A stretch of DNA of 64,000 nt from Chitinophagales bacterium (GTDB lineage: Bacteria; Bacteroidota; Bacteroidia; Chitinophagales; UBA10324): the NCBI GenBank assembly GCA_013816805.1, contig JACDDS010000007.1, forward strand, positions 124,001 to 188,000, given 5' to 3'. Every line of letters begins with the position of its first letter. Positions within the stretch are counted from its first letter, which is position 1. Under the pieces are notes generated by a model. That model was not told the origin of the DNA and made no database searches. It was given only the letters and a program-made list of their open reading frames with translations. Positions 45,848 to 56,239 of this stretch are shown here, in pieces. Position numbers and translations under genes: made by a program.

Positions 45848-47377
45848 TCATTGTTTTACCGCAGCGACACTTACCTCGTGCAGCCCGTCTGTAATAACGA
45901 GGAAATAATTTCCGGCGGGTAATGATTTATTCATATGCAACATTTCATGATGAATGCCTTTAGAACGAATCTGATCAGAAAAAATATTTTGAATGGTACT
46001 ACCGCTTGCATCGGTTAGCCGGGCAGCCAGCTTTTCATCCTGCAACAGCGCATATTCAACAGTTGCAAAATCGTGGAATGGATTAGGAGAAATGGAAATG
46101 GAATTTAATATTGCAGGTATACTCTGAACAGCAGTTCCAAAGCCATCTGTATATCTTGCCACTGCTATGCTGGTTCCTGCGCTATCATCAACCACACCTG
46201 CTGCAACTACCTTACCATCGGGTTGCAAGGCTATAGCATGCGCACTCGAACTGTTTCCGAAAGAAGTGGTCAGCTTTCCCTTGCTTCCGAAAGATTTGTC
46301 TGCAGAGCCATCCGGGTTGTACTGAGCTAAAGCAAAATCACCTTCTAAAGCAACATCAGACTCACCTGCAATTACAATTTTTCCCTCGGGAAGAATGACC
46401 ATGGCATTTCCCAGGTCAAAATTACCGCTGAAGTCAGTGATGGCTACGCCATCAGTACCAAAGGAACTATCGACCGAGCCGTCGCTATTATATTGAATTA
46501 AGGCAAAGTCATTGTGTGAGTATCCGCATAGCAAGATTTTTCCGTCGGCCTGCACCCCAACGCCTTTTCCAAAGCCGTGTTCATTAGCAACTATTCCATT
46601 AACTCCGAAAGTACTGTCGGGAAATCCGTTTTCATTATATCGCACCAGTGCGAAGTTGACATAGCCTTCCACATTTGCATATCCGCCCGACACTATTTTT
46701 CCGTCCTGCTGCAACGCTACAGAATACGCTGCATCATCGCCGGAGCCTATCGGAGTTACGGTTTTACCACCGCTCCCAAAAGTGTCATCAAGTGATCCAT
46801 CGGTAGTAAATCTTACCACCTCATGGTCCAGGTCGTAGGGATAACTGGCCCCTGCATCCACTATTTTTCCATCCGGCTGAAGTACTATGGCATGCCCAAT
46901 ATCATATCCTGCAAAGTCCATATTTACAATCCCGCTTTTCCCGAACGTATTGTCTATGGAGCCATCCGGAAAATACCTCACTAAAGTAAAGTTCGAGGCG
47001 CCGTTGCTTCCATAAAATCCTGCCAGAATAATTTTTCCATCAGGTTGTATGGCAATAGAATTTGCTTCACCATTTTCAATACCTAAATCGGTAACTACCA
47101 CACTATTTGTTCCGAACGTATTATCCGGTGTCCCGTCTGGCATATAACGGACCAATGCAAAATCTTTAAAGAGAACATCATCCGCTGCAGATCCGCCCAC
47201 CAGAATTTTTCCATCTGACTGTATGGCTACTGCATTTCCTGCACTGTACCGGTGACCTGTATTAATGATAAGGGTACCGTTGGTACCGAAGGTGCTATCA
47301 AGGGTTCCTGCTTGTGAAAAGGCTGAAATCGAACGAAACAGAGACATTAAAATTATTAGAGAAGAAATAATTCTCAT
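45848..47377 (-). CDS. Delta-60 repeat secreted protein with T9SS sorting domain
   Basis: 509 aa with signal peptide (IISSLIILMSLFRSISAFSQ) and seven or so delta-60 repeats of about 58 aa (LDSTFGTNGTLI ... AVAIQSDGKILVGG.. ... LVRYMPDGTPDNTFG), the pattern of TIGR02608-type repeats that fold into a propeller. The final 75 residues (ISISPNPFHDFATVEY ... AGNYFLVITD ... VAAVKQ) are a type A sorting domain. A TAAATTTG match to the -7 box lies on the minus strand at 47452-47445. No enzymatic motif. A surface or extracellular location is predicted. Confidence 0.9.
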   Translation of the reverse strand: MRIISSLIILMSLFRSISAFSQAGTLDSTFGTNGTLIINTGHRYSAGNAVAIQSDGKILVGGSAADDVLFKDFALVRYMPDGTPDNTFGTNSVVVTDLGIENGEANSIAIQPDGKIILAGFYGSNGASNFTLVRYFPDGSIDNTFGKSGIVNMDFAGYDIGHAIVLQPDGKIVDAGASYPYDLDHEVVRFTTDGSLDDTFGSGGKTVTPIGSGDDAAYSVALQQDGKIVSGGYANVEGYVNFALVRYNENGFPDSTFGVNGIVANEHGFGKGVGVQADGKILLCGYSHNDFALIQYNSDGSVDSSFGTDGVAITDFSGNFDLGNAMVILPEGKIVIAGESDVALEGDFALAQYNPDGSADKSFGSKGKLTTSFGNSSSAHAIALQPDGKVVAAGVVDDSAGTSIAVARYTDGFGTAVQSIPAILNSISISPNPFHDFATVEYALLQDEKLAARLTDASGSTIQNIFSDQIRSKGIHHEMLHMNKSLPAGNYFLVITDGLHEVSVAAVKQ

Positions 47378-47799
47378 TTTATGGATTTAAAAAATGGTGG
47401 ATTGAATTATGTATCGATAGGTTATTAACTATAAGAAATCAGTACAAATTTACGGTGAATTTTTTTTTATTGAACACGGCGTGAATATCACAGCCCTTGT
47501 TTTATAAAGCATATGTTAGGTGAAGTGCATAGAAAGTTCGTGAGGCAGATTGTGAACTATTCTTACTGATAGAGAATAAGCTAAAGTTAAGTGCAAGTTA
47601 GGTATTGACGCCGTATCCTCTGCTAGAGCGATGGTTTAGGGTAAAGGTTTAAGCGCACCTTCGGCTGGATAGGCTGATTGTAATACTATGACAACGTTTT
47701 AATGGAAAGTGCAATTTAGAATCTCGAAGTACCAATTAGCACGACTATTTGTCGAACTTTCTTGTTGCTTGATGAAACCCGCACCTCTTGGTGTTTTAG
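47378..47799. other. 420-bp spacer between the delta-60 gene and tRNA-Leu
   Basis: No ORF with a recognisable domain, no strong hairpin. It has a T9 run at 47461 and many short closed frames. The only hint of function is the TAAATTTG promoter-like box at 47445-47452 on the minus strand. Confidence 0.5.
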
Positions 47800-47881
47800 T
47801 GCCCGGGACGAGATTCGAACTCGTACGCCTTTCGGTGCCACCCCCTCAAGATGGTGTGTCTACCAATTTCACCACCCGGGC
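47800..47881 (-). tRNA. tRNA-Leu (anticodon GAG)
   Basis: 82-nt class II tRNA on the minus strand. It has acceptor GCCCGGG/CCCGGGC, D-arm GTGAAATTGGTAGACAC and anticodon stem CCATC/GGTGG with loop TTGAGGG (anticodon GAG, reading CUC and CUU). The variable arm is long (CACCGAAAGGCGT), the T-arm is ACGAG-TTCGAAT-CTCGT, and the discriminator is A. The 3' CCA is not encoded, so a CCA-adding enzyme is required. Confidence 0.95.
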
Positions 47882-47968
47882 TTTAAAATCAATTGCTTAA
47901 TTGATAATAATGGTTTTCTCAGCAAGGAATAAGACCGCGAAAATAAAAACTTCTTTCAGTAAATCGTA

Positions 47969-50545
47969 TCATCTCAGTAACGTCACGCTTCCTTTCCTCT
48001 GAACCGGTAGGCCACTTAAAAGAGACTTTCCCGCAAGGAAATAAATATAGGTACCAATAGGTTGATGGATCCCTTTACTTTTTCCATTCCATCCTGCAGT
48101 AAGATCATTCGACTCGTAAATTACCTGACCCCAGCGGTCTAAAATTTGAAACACTCCGGTTTCAAAGTCTCCGCTTACAAAAGGCTTGAAAAAATCGTTG
48201 ACACCATCACCATTTGGAGTGAATGCATTGGGAAAAATAATCACTACGTCTTCATTCACCCTTACCGTCACCGTTCCGAAATCTTTACAACCTTCCACAG
48301 ATGTTACTTCAACCGTGTAAGTAGTTGTGACATCAGGAGTAGCGACAGGGGAGGAAATATGGCTGTCACTCAGGGACGCAGCCGGAAGCCATTCATAAGT
48401 ACCACCGCCAAAGGCATACAATTGTATGCTGTTTCCGCTTATTACGGATGTATCCGGAATGGTGGTCAATACAGGTGGAACAGCAACTGAAATGGTTATG
48501 TATCCCTGCCGGCTTACAGGGCATTTGCTGGTATCGACTATAGTTACTGTGAAGACAGTAGTAATGTCAGGAGTAATCATTTGAGTGGATGAAGCAGGAT
48601 CTTGTAACCCATTCGGAGAAGACCAGTTATAAGATGTTCCGCAACAGGCAGAAAGTTCAATGGTGCTGCCTTTGCAAATGGTATCATCCGGACTAAGCTC
48701 AAATGGCAGGATAGGCTTAACTTCTATTGTAACCGTATCTGTGCTGGAGCAGGAACCGGTAAAGGTTCTGAAAAGATACGTTGTGGTAGATAGAGGGGAG
48801 GCAATTGGATTTGAAATGGTATAAGCATTCAATCCGGTTTGAGGAGTCCATGTAAAATCTGCGCCACCTGAACCAGACAACTGGACTGCAGCGCCGTAGC
48901 AAATTGTGGTATCGGGGCCTGCAGTGGCTGTAACCGAGTTTATCACATTTATATTGACGGTATCGGTGTTAGTGCAATTAAAGCTATCTACAATTGTAAG
49001 GATATAAGTGGTATTGGTATCAGGACTGATTTTCGGACGGGCAATTGTGGAATTACTAATGCTGTAATCCGGAAACCAGGAAAAGAATCCATTCCCTGAG
49101 CCTTTTAACTCAATGGAGTCGAGTCCGCAAATCAGCGTATCGTTACCTGCAGAAACGAATGGAGGGGAATGCACCACAATTGTTTTAAAAAATGTATCGG
49201 TACAACCTGCAGTATTCGTGACTATTAATTGAGCACTATAAGAGCCGGGGTTAGTATACACGTGATTTGGGTTCTGTAAACTCGAAGTAAGGCTGTCTCC
49301 AAAATTCCATTGCCAGGTATCTATAGTTCCGTAGGTGTTAGTGGATTGATCTGTAAATAGAATATCTGCAGGGGAACAGGCATCGGGTGCAATAAATGCT
49401 GCATTCAAAACAGGGTAAATACGAATCTCGGAGACGGTGGTATCACCACATTCAGATCCGGGGTTTGCATATAATGTAATGGTGTAAGTACCGGTATCAG
49501 GGAAAGTATAAGATGGAGAATACAGGTTTGAAGTATCGTTTGTAAACCCAGGAACTCCAAAATCCCAATGATAATACTGCGCACCGGCACTGCTATTGTC
49601 AAAGTTAACGGTAAGGTTACTACACTCGCTTACAAGATCAGGAGTGGAAGCAACCACACTTTTTATGCAGGGGACTATTTCAAATACAAAATCACGGAGG
49701 TGGGTCGACAATAATCGTTTATTCCGGTATTCTGAAACACAAACCCCGACCACAAATTTCCCAACTATAGTGGGTGTGCCGGTGAGTAATCCTGTTTGGG
49801 GATCAATGGCCAATTGAGGATCTCCACCTATCGGGTTTTGGGCGGAAAAAGGCGCAATAAAGGGGACCGGAGTCGATGGGAGTGGAAACCCCACAGTGTC
49901 ACGGGGAATCTGCAAAGGAGCGCAAAGATTATAAGCCAGCGAATCACCATCCGGATCCGTTGCAGAATGGTCAAATATCAATGGCTCATTTACACATAAA
50001 AAGGTAGGTGGATAGTTATTAAAAACAGGGCTGCTATTCGTTAATGATCCACTTAGAGCAGGGATATTCTGCTCATACGAACCACCAATTACCAGGCCTG
50101 GTGGTAAATTGGTGAGTCCTAACACACGGGCATAATATTGATAGATAATGGTATAACCATTGGTATTGGAAGGTAATGTTACATTCCATGAGTAAGTAGC
50201 GGTTTCCTTGCAAATATTCGGAGGGACTACGAGACAGGGATTAGCTGCAAGATTCATCAAGGTATCGGAACCCGGAAATGGAATTCTTAAAATGGTATCC
50301 ACTACACCATTGAAATTGTTCACAATAAATATTTTGGCAGGATCATCAAACATAAGTGCATTCGAAGCGGCACAGTCTCTGTACAGGATCAGCGTAATGT
50401 TATACTCGTTGCTGCCTAAATAAGTATATCCAATCTCTCCTCCGATAATATGATTTCCATAGCTGCGGTTGACGGTACAAATTATTATAGCGCCTAAAAC
50501 AATAACCCTGAAAAGATTTGAAAAAATTCCTGATTTTAATATCAT
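47969..50545 (-). CDS. PKD-domain secreted protein with gliding-motility-type (type B) C-terminal domain
   Basis: 858 aa with signal peptide. Residues about 30-290 form a Bacteroidota N-terminal domain (NHIIGGEIGYTYLGSNEYNI). Next come PKD and Ig-like modules (YYHWDFGVPGF, WQWNFGDSLTSSLQNPNHVY), then four or so repeats of about 85 aa (AGNDTLICGLDSIELKGSG, AGPDTTICYGAAVQLSGSGG, with TTYLFRTFTGSC-like endings). The C-terminal CHU_C-type domain contains FPNAFTPNGDGVNDFFKPF and ILDRWGQVIYES, the type B T9SS sorting domain. Type B cargo is typically retained on the cell surface. It follows the FG-GAP gene by 17 bp, probably in one operon. Confidence 0.92.
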   Translation of the reverse strand: MILKSGIFSNLFRVIVLGAIIICTVNRSYGNHIIGGEIGYTYLGSNEYNITLILYRDCAASNALMFDDPAKIFIVNNFNGVVDTILRIPFPGSDTLMNLAANPCLVVPPNICKETATYSWNVTLPSNTNGYTIIYQYYARVLGLTNLPPGLVIGGSYEQNIPALSGSLTNSSPVFNNYPPTFLCVNEPLIFDHSATDPDGDSLAYNLCAPLQIPRDTVGFPLPSTPVPFIAPFSAQNPIGGDPQLAIDPQTGLLTGTPTIVGKFVVGVCVSEYRNKRLLSTHLRDFVFEIVPCIKSVVASTPDLVSECSNLTVNFDNSSAGAQYYHWDFGVPGFTNDTSNLYSPSYTFPDTGTYTITLYANPGSECGDTTVSEIRIYPVLNAAFIAPDACSPADILFTDQSTNTYGTIDTWQWNFGDSLTSSLQNPNHVYTNPGSYSAQLIVTNTAGCTDTFFKTIVVHSPPFVSAGNDTLICGLDSIELKGSGNGFFSWFPDYSISNSTIARPKISPDTNTTYILTIVDSFNCTNTDTVNINVINSVTATAGPDTTICYGAAVQLSGSGGADFTWTPQTGLNAYTISNPIASPLSTTTYLFRTFTGSCSSTDTVTIEVKPILPFELSPDDTICKGSTIELSACCGTSYNWSSPNGLQDPASSTQMITPDITTVFTVTIVDTSKCPVSRQGYITISVAVPPVLTTIPDTSVISGNSIQLYAFGGGTYEWLPAASLSDSHISSPVATPDVTTTYTVEVTSVEGCKDFGTVTVRVNEDVVIIFPNAFTPNGDGVNDFFKPFVSGDFETGVFQILDRWGQVIYESNDLTAGWNGKSKGIHQPIGTYIYFLAGKSLLSGLPVQRKGSVTLLR

Positions 50546-50562
50546 GTAAAATACGTAGCTAC

Positions 50563-52797
50563 TCAGCGGTTGATTACAATCTTTTGTACAGATTCAGATT
50601 GTTCATTTTTAATATGAAGAAAATAAATTCCTGCCGGAAGTGGTGGCAAAAATAATCTTAAAGTTCCTTTGGAAAAATTCTCATTTACGATCATCTTCTG
50701 TTTGCCCATCATATCCACCAGAGATACCTCACAGTTTCCATTGTTTTTAAAAGCATGAGATTCAATGGTAATAAAACCAGTTGTGGGATTTGGATAGAGT
50801 TTATAACTGTTGGATGAAAACACATCGGTCAGTTGAGTGGTGTGCATATCATAATAAGTAACCCCGCCGCGGTAGTTTCCTATCACGAGATCTGCTTGGC
50901 CATCCTGGTCTATATCGCCGCCGGAAATAGCCAGCCGGGATCCTTCGGAAATCCCGGCAAATATGGTATCCCTTTTATCAAAAGTTCCCGCTAGGTTATT
51001 ATCGATGTTGGCATATTTATAGATATGTCCGTTCTCAGCACCTACAAAGAGTGTGTAGCCATTTCCATCTTTCAGATCAATTAAAAAAGGCACACTGTAA
51101 CCCGTAATCGATTGACCATAAGTATAGTAAGGCCGGACATCTACATTTCCCAAAGAAGTAGTGATAAGCTGAAAAGAAGGGATTTGCAAAATGCCTGTAT
51201 TTTCAAAGTAATCAATATTTCCACTTTGCTCCCCAATCAGCAGATCAAGCTTACCATCGCGGTTTACATCCACCAGCTGGGGTGTGCTGAACTGCCCGAC
51301 GTCTATGGCTGCATATTTTGCCTGCATGAAAACAAAATTTGCTGCGCTACCCGGAGAAGTAGTATTTTCAAAATACAGTAATGTACCATCTTCCTCTCCA
51401 AGCAGCATATCATCATCACCATCGTTATCAAGATCTCCAAAAGCCGGATAAACACCGCTCACAAATAATGAAGAAATATTTGCAAAGTCTTTTGTAATAA
51501 GCTGAAAGGAGGGATGGGTCGGGTCTCCGATGTTTTTGTAATATGAAATTTTCCCAAGATAAGGTGCCTGTGAATTGCCATTGTTAAAATATCCCCTGTT
51601 ACCGATCATCAAATCTTTTAGTCCGTCATTGTCTGCATCGAAAAAAATGGGGTAAGCGCCTTCTCCCACATCAATCATATCGCCGACAAGAAAAGTATCG
51701 GATAGGAAATGAAAATTTGCTGAAGCAGTGTTTCCCTGGTTTTGGTAATACCATGCGCACTTGTAGTTTTCAGACCCTCCCTGCGAATTGGGGGCCACGA
51801 GGAAGTCTTTTAACCCATCATTATTCATATCTGCGGCAAAAGGCGCAGGGAAGATGAAAACATCAGCGGGCCGGTCGTAGGAGGGATAAATCGTATCCTC
51901 TGAAACCATGTGGGCATTATCTGCAGAACCGCCGTTTATCATGTATACAATGTTAGTGAATGAAATGTCTCCCTTAATAAGTTCCTTAACACCGTCGCCT
52001 GTATTATCCAGTGAAAGCAATGTTGATCCGGCATGTAGAGAATTGTTATTCTGTTGTTGCCCTTTATGATAAGGACATGGTACACTTAGTGAATCCTGTT
52101 TGCGGAAACCGCTCTCAAAAAAATCACCCCAGCAATCATCATATTTTTCATAGATCAGGCTATCGCATCCGTAACCTCCTTCCTGCGATTGATTTTCAAA
52201 ATACATCACGTAGCCACCGGTACTCTGAAAAGTAAGTATATCAATATCTCCATCGTTATTTACATCTACCATTGCCGGTATATCCACGCTGCTCACAAAC
52301 AGGTTAAGCATATTTCCCTGAAACGGATACACGAGCAGGCTATCTGCAATAGAGAATTGAATGTGATTACTACAGTTATAATATCCTCTGAAGACACGGA
52401 TTCCGGTTGCACCCGAGCTAAGTAAGAAGCTATATGTAAACAGATCTTCAATGCCATCACAATTGTAATCCAGGGCGAGTGTCCAGTTTTCCAGGTGGGG
52501 GAAATCATTCTCAAATTCCGGGTCATAAGTATAATCTAATAAACCGGGTGTTCCATGATTTAAAAAAGTATAGACTTTATTCCCGGTACGGTCAAATACC
52601 AGAAGGTCTTTAATTCCATCATTATTTAAATCAATAGCGGAAAATTGAGGGTTATTCAAACCACCGGCCCATGCATATTTCTTTTCAATGCTATTAATTC
52701 CCTTTACGGGAAGTGAATAGTCTGGTGCATATTGCGAAAACCCAAGTTTGAAAACAAACAATAAAAGAATCGCACCAATAAGTATTCGTGGAATCAC
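50563..52797 (-). CDS. FG-GAP/VCBS-repeat secreted protein with T9SS type A domain
   Basis: 744 aa with signal peptide (LIGAILLLFVFKLGFSQ) and several integrin-like FG-GAP/VCBS repeats with calcium loops: DLNNDGIKDLLVFDRTGN, DVNNDGDIDILTF, DMNNDGLKDFLV, DADNDGLKDLMIGNRG, DLDNDGDDDMLLGEEDG, DVNRDGKLDLLIGEQSG and DIDQDGQADLVIGNYRGG. The tail (KLYPNPTTGFITIES ... AGIYFLHI ... VQKIVINR) is a type A T9SS signal. It is predicted to form a calcium-stabilised seven-bladed propeller. The downstream PKD/type B gene starts 17 bp after its stop, so the two may be partner surface proteins. Confidence 0.93.
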   Translation of the reverse strand: MIPRILIGAILLLFVFKLGFSQYAPDYSLPVKGINSIEKKYAWAGGLNNPQFSAIDLNNDGIKDLLVFDRTGNKVYTFLNHGTPGLLDYTYDPEFENDFPHLENWTLALDYNCDGIEDLFTYSFLLSSGATGIRVFRGYYNCSNHIQFSIADSLLVYPFQGNMLNLFVSSVDIPAMVDVNNDGDIDILTFQSTGGYVMYFENQSQEGGYGCDSLIYEKYDDCWGDFFESGFRKQDSLSVPCPYHKGQQQNNNSLHAGSTLLSLDNTGDGVKELIKGDISFTNIVYMINGGSADNAHMVSEDTIYPSYDRPADVFIFPAPFAADMNNDGLKDFLVAPNSQGGSENYKCAWYYQNQGNTASANFHFLSDTFLVGDMIDVGEGAYPIFFDADNDGLKDLMIGNRGYFNNGNSQAPYLGKISYYKNIGDPTHPSFQLITKDFANISSLFVSGVYPAFGDLDNDGDDDMLLGEEDGTLLYFENTTSPGSAANFVFMQAKYAAIDVGQFSTPQLVDVNRDGKLDLLIGEQSGNIDYFENTGILQIPSFQLITTSLGNVDVRPYYTYGQSITGYSVPFLIDLKDGNGYTLFVGAENGHIYKYANIDNNLAGTFDKRDTIFAGISEGSRLAISGGDIDQDGQADLVIGNYRGGVTYYDMHTTQLTDVFSSNSYKLYPNPTTGFITIESHAFKNNGNCEVSLVDMMGKQKMIVNENFSKGTLRLFLPPLPAGIYFLHIKNEQSESVQKIVINR

Positions 52798-52908
52798 AGG
52801 AAGAATTTATTTTGGAAAATTACATAAAACGAATTGTGTGGTTTTATATTGAATCCTGAAGATTATGTTAAATTTCGCCAATAAGGAAAAGGTCTAAACG
52901 AGGAGAAT

Positions 52909-53790
52909 ATGAAAAAAAGTGGTCTGTATTTGTATTTACTGGGGCTGATGCATGTTCTCTCCAGTAACTGTTTGTTCGCTCAAAGTTTAAAGCAACCTGA
53001 TGAGTTTTTCAACACCAGAGACAGTCTTCCTAAAATATTCCTTGTAGGAACGTTTCACTTTGAATATTATAACCTGGATGCCTATAAAACAGACAAAGAG
53101 AAGCAGATAGATATTTTATCTCCTCAGAAACAAAACGAACTTCAGGAGCTTCTGGATTATTTATCACTTTATAAGCCTGATAAAATTGCCGTAGAATCGA
53201 AACCTGCCTGGAATGCCCAGGCCAAATACCGGGACTATAAAAGTGGTAAAGCTCCTTTGAGCCGTGATGAAATTTCACAGATAGCTTTCAGACTTATGGA
53301 CAGGTTCCACCTAGATACAATTTATTCGATTGACGCAGGTTCCATTTATGATGATATGGAAATATTAAAAGATTCTGCTGTTTTCCACCCCTATTTAGAC
53401 AGCCTGTTTAAAGACTACGATTTTCAGAGTAACGATGCAGTAAGTAAACGCTATATCAACTTCTATAATTATCAAACAACGTTAGCTACAGAAATTCCAT
53501 TGCTTAAATATTTTAAATATATAAACAGTGATGAAATATTAAAACGTAATTATGGCGCCTATCTTACAGGGGACTTTAAGCTTGGCAATAATCGCGGTGC
53601 CGATGCCCTTGCGATGTACTGGTATGATCGCAATCTGCGCATCTTTAGAAACATTCAGAAAATTACTACATCACCACATGACCGGATCCTGGTGCTCTTT
53701 GGCAGTGGACATATGAGCATTTTAAATCAGCTCTTTGATTGCTCTCCGGAGTACGAGTATATCAAATTTAACGACCTGAAAAAAGAGTGA
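52909..53790 (+). CDS. DUF5694-family exported protein
   Basis: 293 aa with signal peptide (LYLYLLGLMHVLSSNCLFAQ). The segment KIFLVGTFHFEYYNLDAYKT and the pattern 'IDILSPQKQNELQELLDYL...KPDKIAVE' match the DUF5694 family, which is distantly TraB/TIKI-like (GTFH ... VLFGSGHM near the C-terminus). The His/Glu residues (GTFHFE, AVESKP, GSGHM) could form a metal-binding site, so a peptidase role is possible but unproven. It is divergent from the FG-GAP gene and convergent with tamL. Confidence 0.82.
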   Translation: MKKSGLYLYLLGLMHVLSSNCLFAQSLKQPDEFFNTRDSLPKIFLVGTFHFEYYNLDAYKTDKEKQIDILSPQKQNELQELLDYLSLYKPDKIAVESKPAWNAQAKYRDYKSGKAPLSRDEISQIAFRLMDRFHLDTIYSIDAGSIYDDMEILKDSAVFHPYLDSLFKDYDFQSNDAVSKRYINFYNYQTTLATEIPLLKYFKYINSDEILKRNYGAYLTGDFKLGNNRGADALAMYWYDRNLRIFRNIQKITTSPHDRILVLFGSGHMSILNQLFDCSPEYEYIKFNDLKKE

Positions 53791-53805
53791 TGCGCATAAA
53801 CATAT

Positions 53806-53849
53806 ACCGTAGTCAATCTTAAAATTATAATTGAAGTGATAAGCTACGG
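53806..53849. terminator. Hairpin between convergent DUF5694 and tamL genes
   Basis: Outer stem CCGTAG/CTACGG enclosing an inner CAAT...ATTG pairing. It lies 17 bp after the DUF5694 stop. The loop is long and the T-tract poor, so it is a weak candidate. Confidence 0.35.
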
Positions 53850-53936
53850 CAACATAAATATTAATACAAGTGTAAACGTGTATTTAATTTGAAGCGAATA
53901 CATACCCAGGTACTGATGATTTGCTCAAGAAAGACC

Positions 53937-56237
53937 TCAGAAGGGATACCCAATTGCCAGGTTAAACAGCAGGTTTTGTTTTCGCCAGTCTTTTGATTTC
54001 GGATCAAAATTATTAATCACCCATCTTTCTCCGGCAATTAGTTTAGGGTTGTAAAGAGGAGTTGCAAGATCCAGACGTAAAATAAAATAGGTGAAATCGA
54101 AGCGAAAGCCAAAACCTGTTCCTAGTGCAATCTCTTTATAAAACCGGTTGGTATCGAAATTAGCGCCCGGCTTATTGGGATCATTCTTTCGAAGCCATAT
54201 ATTTCCTGCATCCGTGAATAATGCGCCTTTCATTCGTTCAAAGATGGTGAAGCGATATTCTGCATTTGCTTCTAATTTGATATCTCCTGCGCTATTAAAA
54301 AAATTAACTGCAGACGTATCATTATATGAGCCCGGGCCTACGGAGCGAACTCTCCAGGCGCGCAGGCTGTTTGTCCCTCCAAGATAAAACTGCTTCACGT
54401 AAGGTATCACTTCAGAGTTCCAGTAGCTGATGGCTTCCCCCGCACTGAAGCGGACAACGAAGACCCGGTTTTGCGTGAACTGAAAGTAGTGACGGAACTC
54501 AGCTTCAGCCCGAAAAAAATTTGCATAATTGGTTCCCAATAAACTGTAATGATTATTTTCAAGGTTGCCATCACCTAATGCTTTATTGGCCAAATAGGTA
54601 ATAGTGCCTGCTGCTTCGAGCGAGATCCTTAACACGGTAAAATTCTTTACCTTCTCTGTGTTCTGGTTTGAAAATATCGCGGTCAGGCTTGGCCCTATGA
54701 TCAACTGATCCTCGAAAGTTTGCTTTAGAAACGGATCACTTTCAAGCCGCTGCTGAAAATCGCTGCTTAGTATCGATGAATTAATGTAGCTGATTGAAAA
54801 CAAGCCGGGAAGAAAGCGATAATATCCCTTTCTTAAATCATAACCATAGGCAATGCTGTAATTCGTTAAAACATAAATACTCGTTTGCTTGTAGTAATTA
54901 ACTTGCAGTGAAAGACGCGTTCGGGGGTTCCAGGTGACAAAAACATTATTTGGTAGAAATCGGGGCAGCGTTAGATTTAGCTGTCCGGAGAGATTAAAGA
55001 TCAGGCTGTCTTTATTAAAAACCGGTATTTGTGTGCCTGCGTTTAAACTAAAATCGAGGACATTTGCTTCGCGAAAAACATTTTTGTTTTTATAGGAAAG
55101 CTTTACTGCAGCCCCGACGTTATCTTCTATATTACTCGCCTCCACTTCCGCGGAGACTGAATGTTTTTTTCCGGGTGTTAAATAGATAAAACAGTCTAAT
55201 TTACTTCCTTCTGTCTCTTTCCACCGGATGCTTATAAACTTGAATATGCCCAGATCAGCAATCCGGTGCAGGGTAAAATTGTAATTATTCCTGGAATAGG
55301 CATCTCCTTCCGAAAGTAATATTGCTGATATAAGGGTGGCCGGTTTTATTACGGACCTTTCATCAATAAAAATGAAATGGCCGTGCAGGGTAGAATCATA
55401 TTTTATATTTAATTGATTTTGTTCGGGATGATAATTTGGAAAAATATAAACGTGCCCGATAAAATATTTTTTTTGGTTTGTGGAATCAGCGGAGGCATTT
55501 ACTTTCACAGATACTTTAACTTTTTTGTTTTCCTGAATAGTATCTGCCTCGAAGTAAATCAGGTCAGGGCGGAAATGGAAGTATCCCTGGTTCTGAATAT
55601 AGATAAAAATACGCTGCTGTTCAGCACTTAGAACCTCACTGTCGAACGCTCCACCTGTCTTTATAAGTGTATTGCCGATTGATTCTTTTACAAGCCCGGC
55701 AATTTCGCTGGAATCAGAAGGGAGAAATACACTGTCAACCGTGTACAGCGGACCGGGGGTAATATAAAATTTCGGCGTAGCAAGTTTTTTTTTGATGGTG
55801 AAATTGTAGCGGGTTTCGGCAAGCAGATATCCCTTGCTTTTAGTGTAATCAAGCATTTGCTGTGCGGAGGCCGGCAGAAATGTAGAATCAAACAAGACCG
55901 GCGGTTCACCGATTTTAGTCATCATATAATACCTGAAGCCATGCTCTTTTTCTGTGTGAAACCGGTTGTAAATGGTAAGGTTTAATTTAAATAAGCCGAG
56001 TGTTTTTTTATTAGGTTGCTGTCGGGCAAGGGCAGAAAGTTTTGTCTGCAGTGATTGATTCGCTTCAATATTTTTACTAACCTTTGATGAACCTGAAGGT
56101 GATTGAACTATAATTTTATTTTCTTTCAGAAGAACCTGGTTGCCGGTAAGATATCGCGTGTTACCACAGCTGCTCCAGGCAATGGACAGGAACAAAGACA
56201 AAACCATGTATATTGCGCGGTGCCATAACGGATGCAT
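53937..56237 (-). CDS. tamL: TamL: lipidated Omp85/BamA-family outer-membrane protein
   Basis: 766 aa. The lipoprotein signal ends in SIAWSSC (Cys24), so unlike TamA this Omp85 protein carries a lipid anchor, the defining trait of Bacteroidota TamL. POTRA-like domains span about 30-390 (ILTSRYNFTIKKKL-type strands, YTVDSVFLPSD, KKYFIGHVYIFPNYHPEQNQ). A 16-strand barrel covers about 400-766, with the lid-loop-associated FYLGGTNSLRAWRVRSVGPG and the end strand LLFNLAIGYPF. It probably pairs with TamB (37501-42225). It is divergent from the TrmH-family gene, with two bases between the start codons. Confidence 0.88.
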   Translation of the reverse strand: MHPLWHRAIYMVLSLFLSIAWSSCGNTRYLTGNQVLLKENKIIVQSPSGSSKVSKNIEANQSLQTKLSALARQQPNKKTLGLFKLNLTIYNRFHTEKEHGFRYYMMTKIGEPPVLFDSTFLPASAQQMLDYTKSKGYLLAETRYNFTIKKKLATPKFYITPGPLYTVDSVFLPSDSSEIAGLVKESIGNTLIKTGGAFDSEVLSAEQQRIFIYIQNQGYFHFRPDLIYFEADTIQENKKVKVSVKVNASADSTNQKKYFIGHVYIFPNYHPEQNQLNIKYDSTLHGHFIFIDERSVIKPATLISAILLSEGDAYSRNNYNFTLHRIADLGIFKFISIRWKETEGSKLDCFIYLTPGKKHSVSAEVEASNIEDNVGAAVKLSYKNKNVFREANVLDFSLNAGTQIPVFNKDSLIFNLSGQLNLTLPRFLPNNVFVTWNPRTRLSLQVNYYKQTSIYVLTNYSIAYGYDLRKGYYRFLPGLFSISYINSSILSSDFQQRLESDPFLKQTFEDQLIIGPSLTAIFSNQNTEKVKNFTVLRISLEAAGTITYLANKALGDGNLENNHYSLLGTNYANFFRAEAEFRHYFQFTQNRVFVVRFSAGEAISYWNSEVIPYVKQFYLGGTNSLRAWRVRSVGPGSYNDTSAVNFFNSAGDIKLEANAEYRFTIFERMKGALFTDAGNIWLRKNDPNKPGANFDTNRFYKEIALGTGFGFRFDFTYFILRLDLATPLYNPKLIAGERWVINNFDPKSKDWRKQNLLFNLAIGYPF

Positions 56238-56239
56238 GA

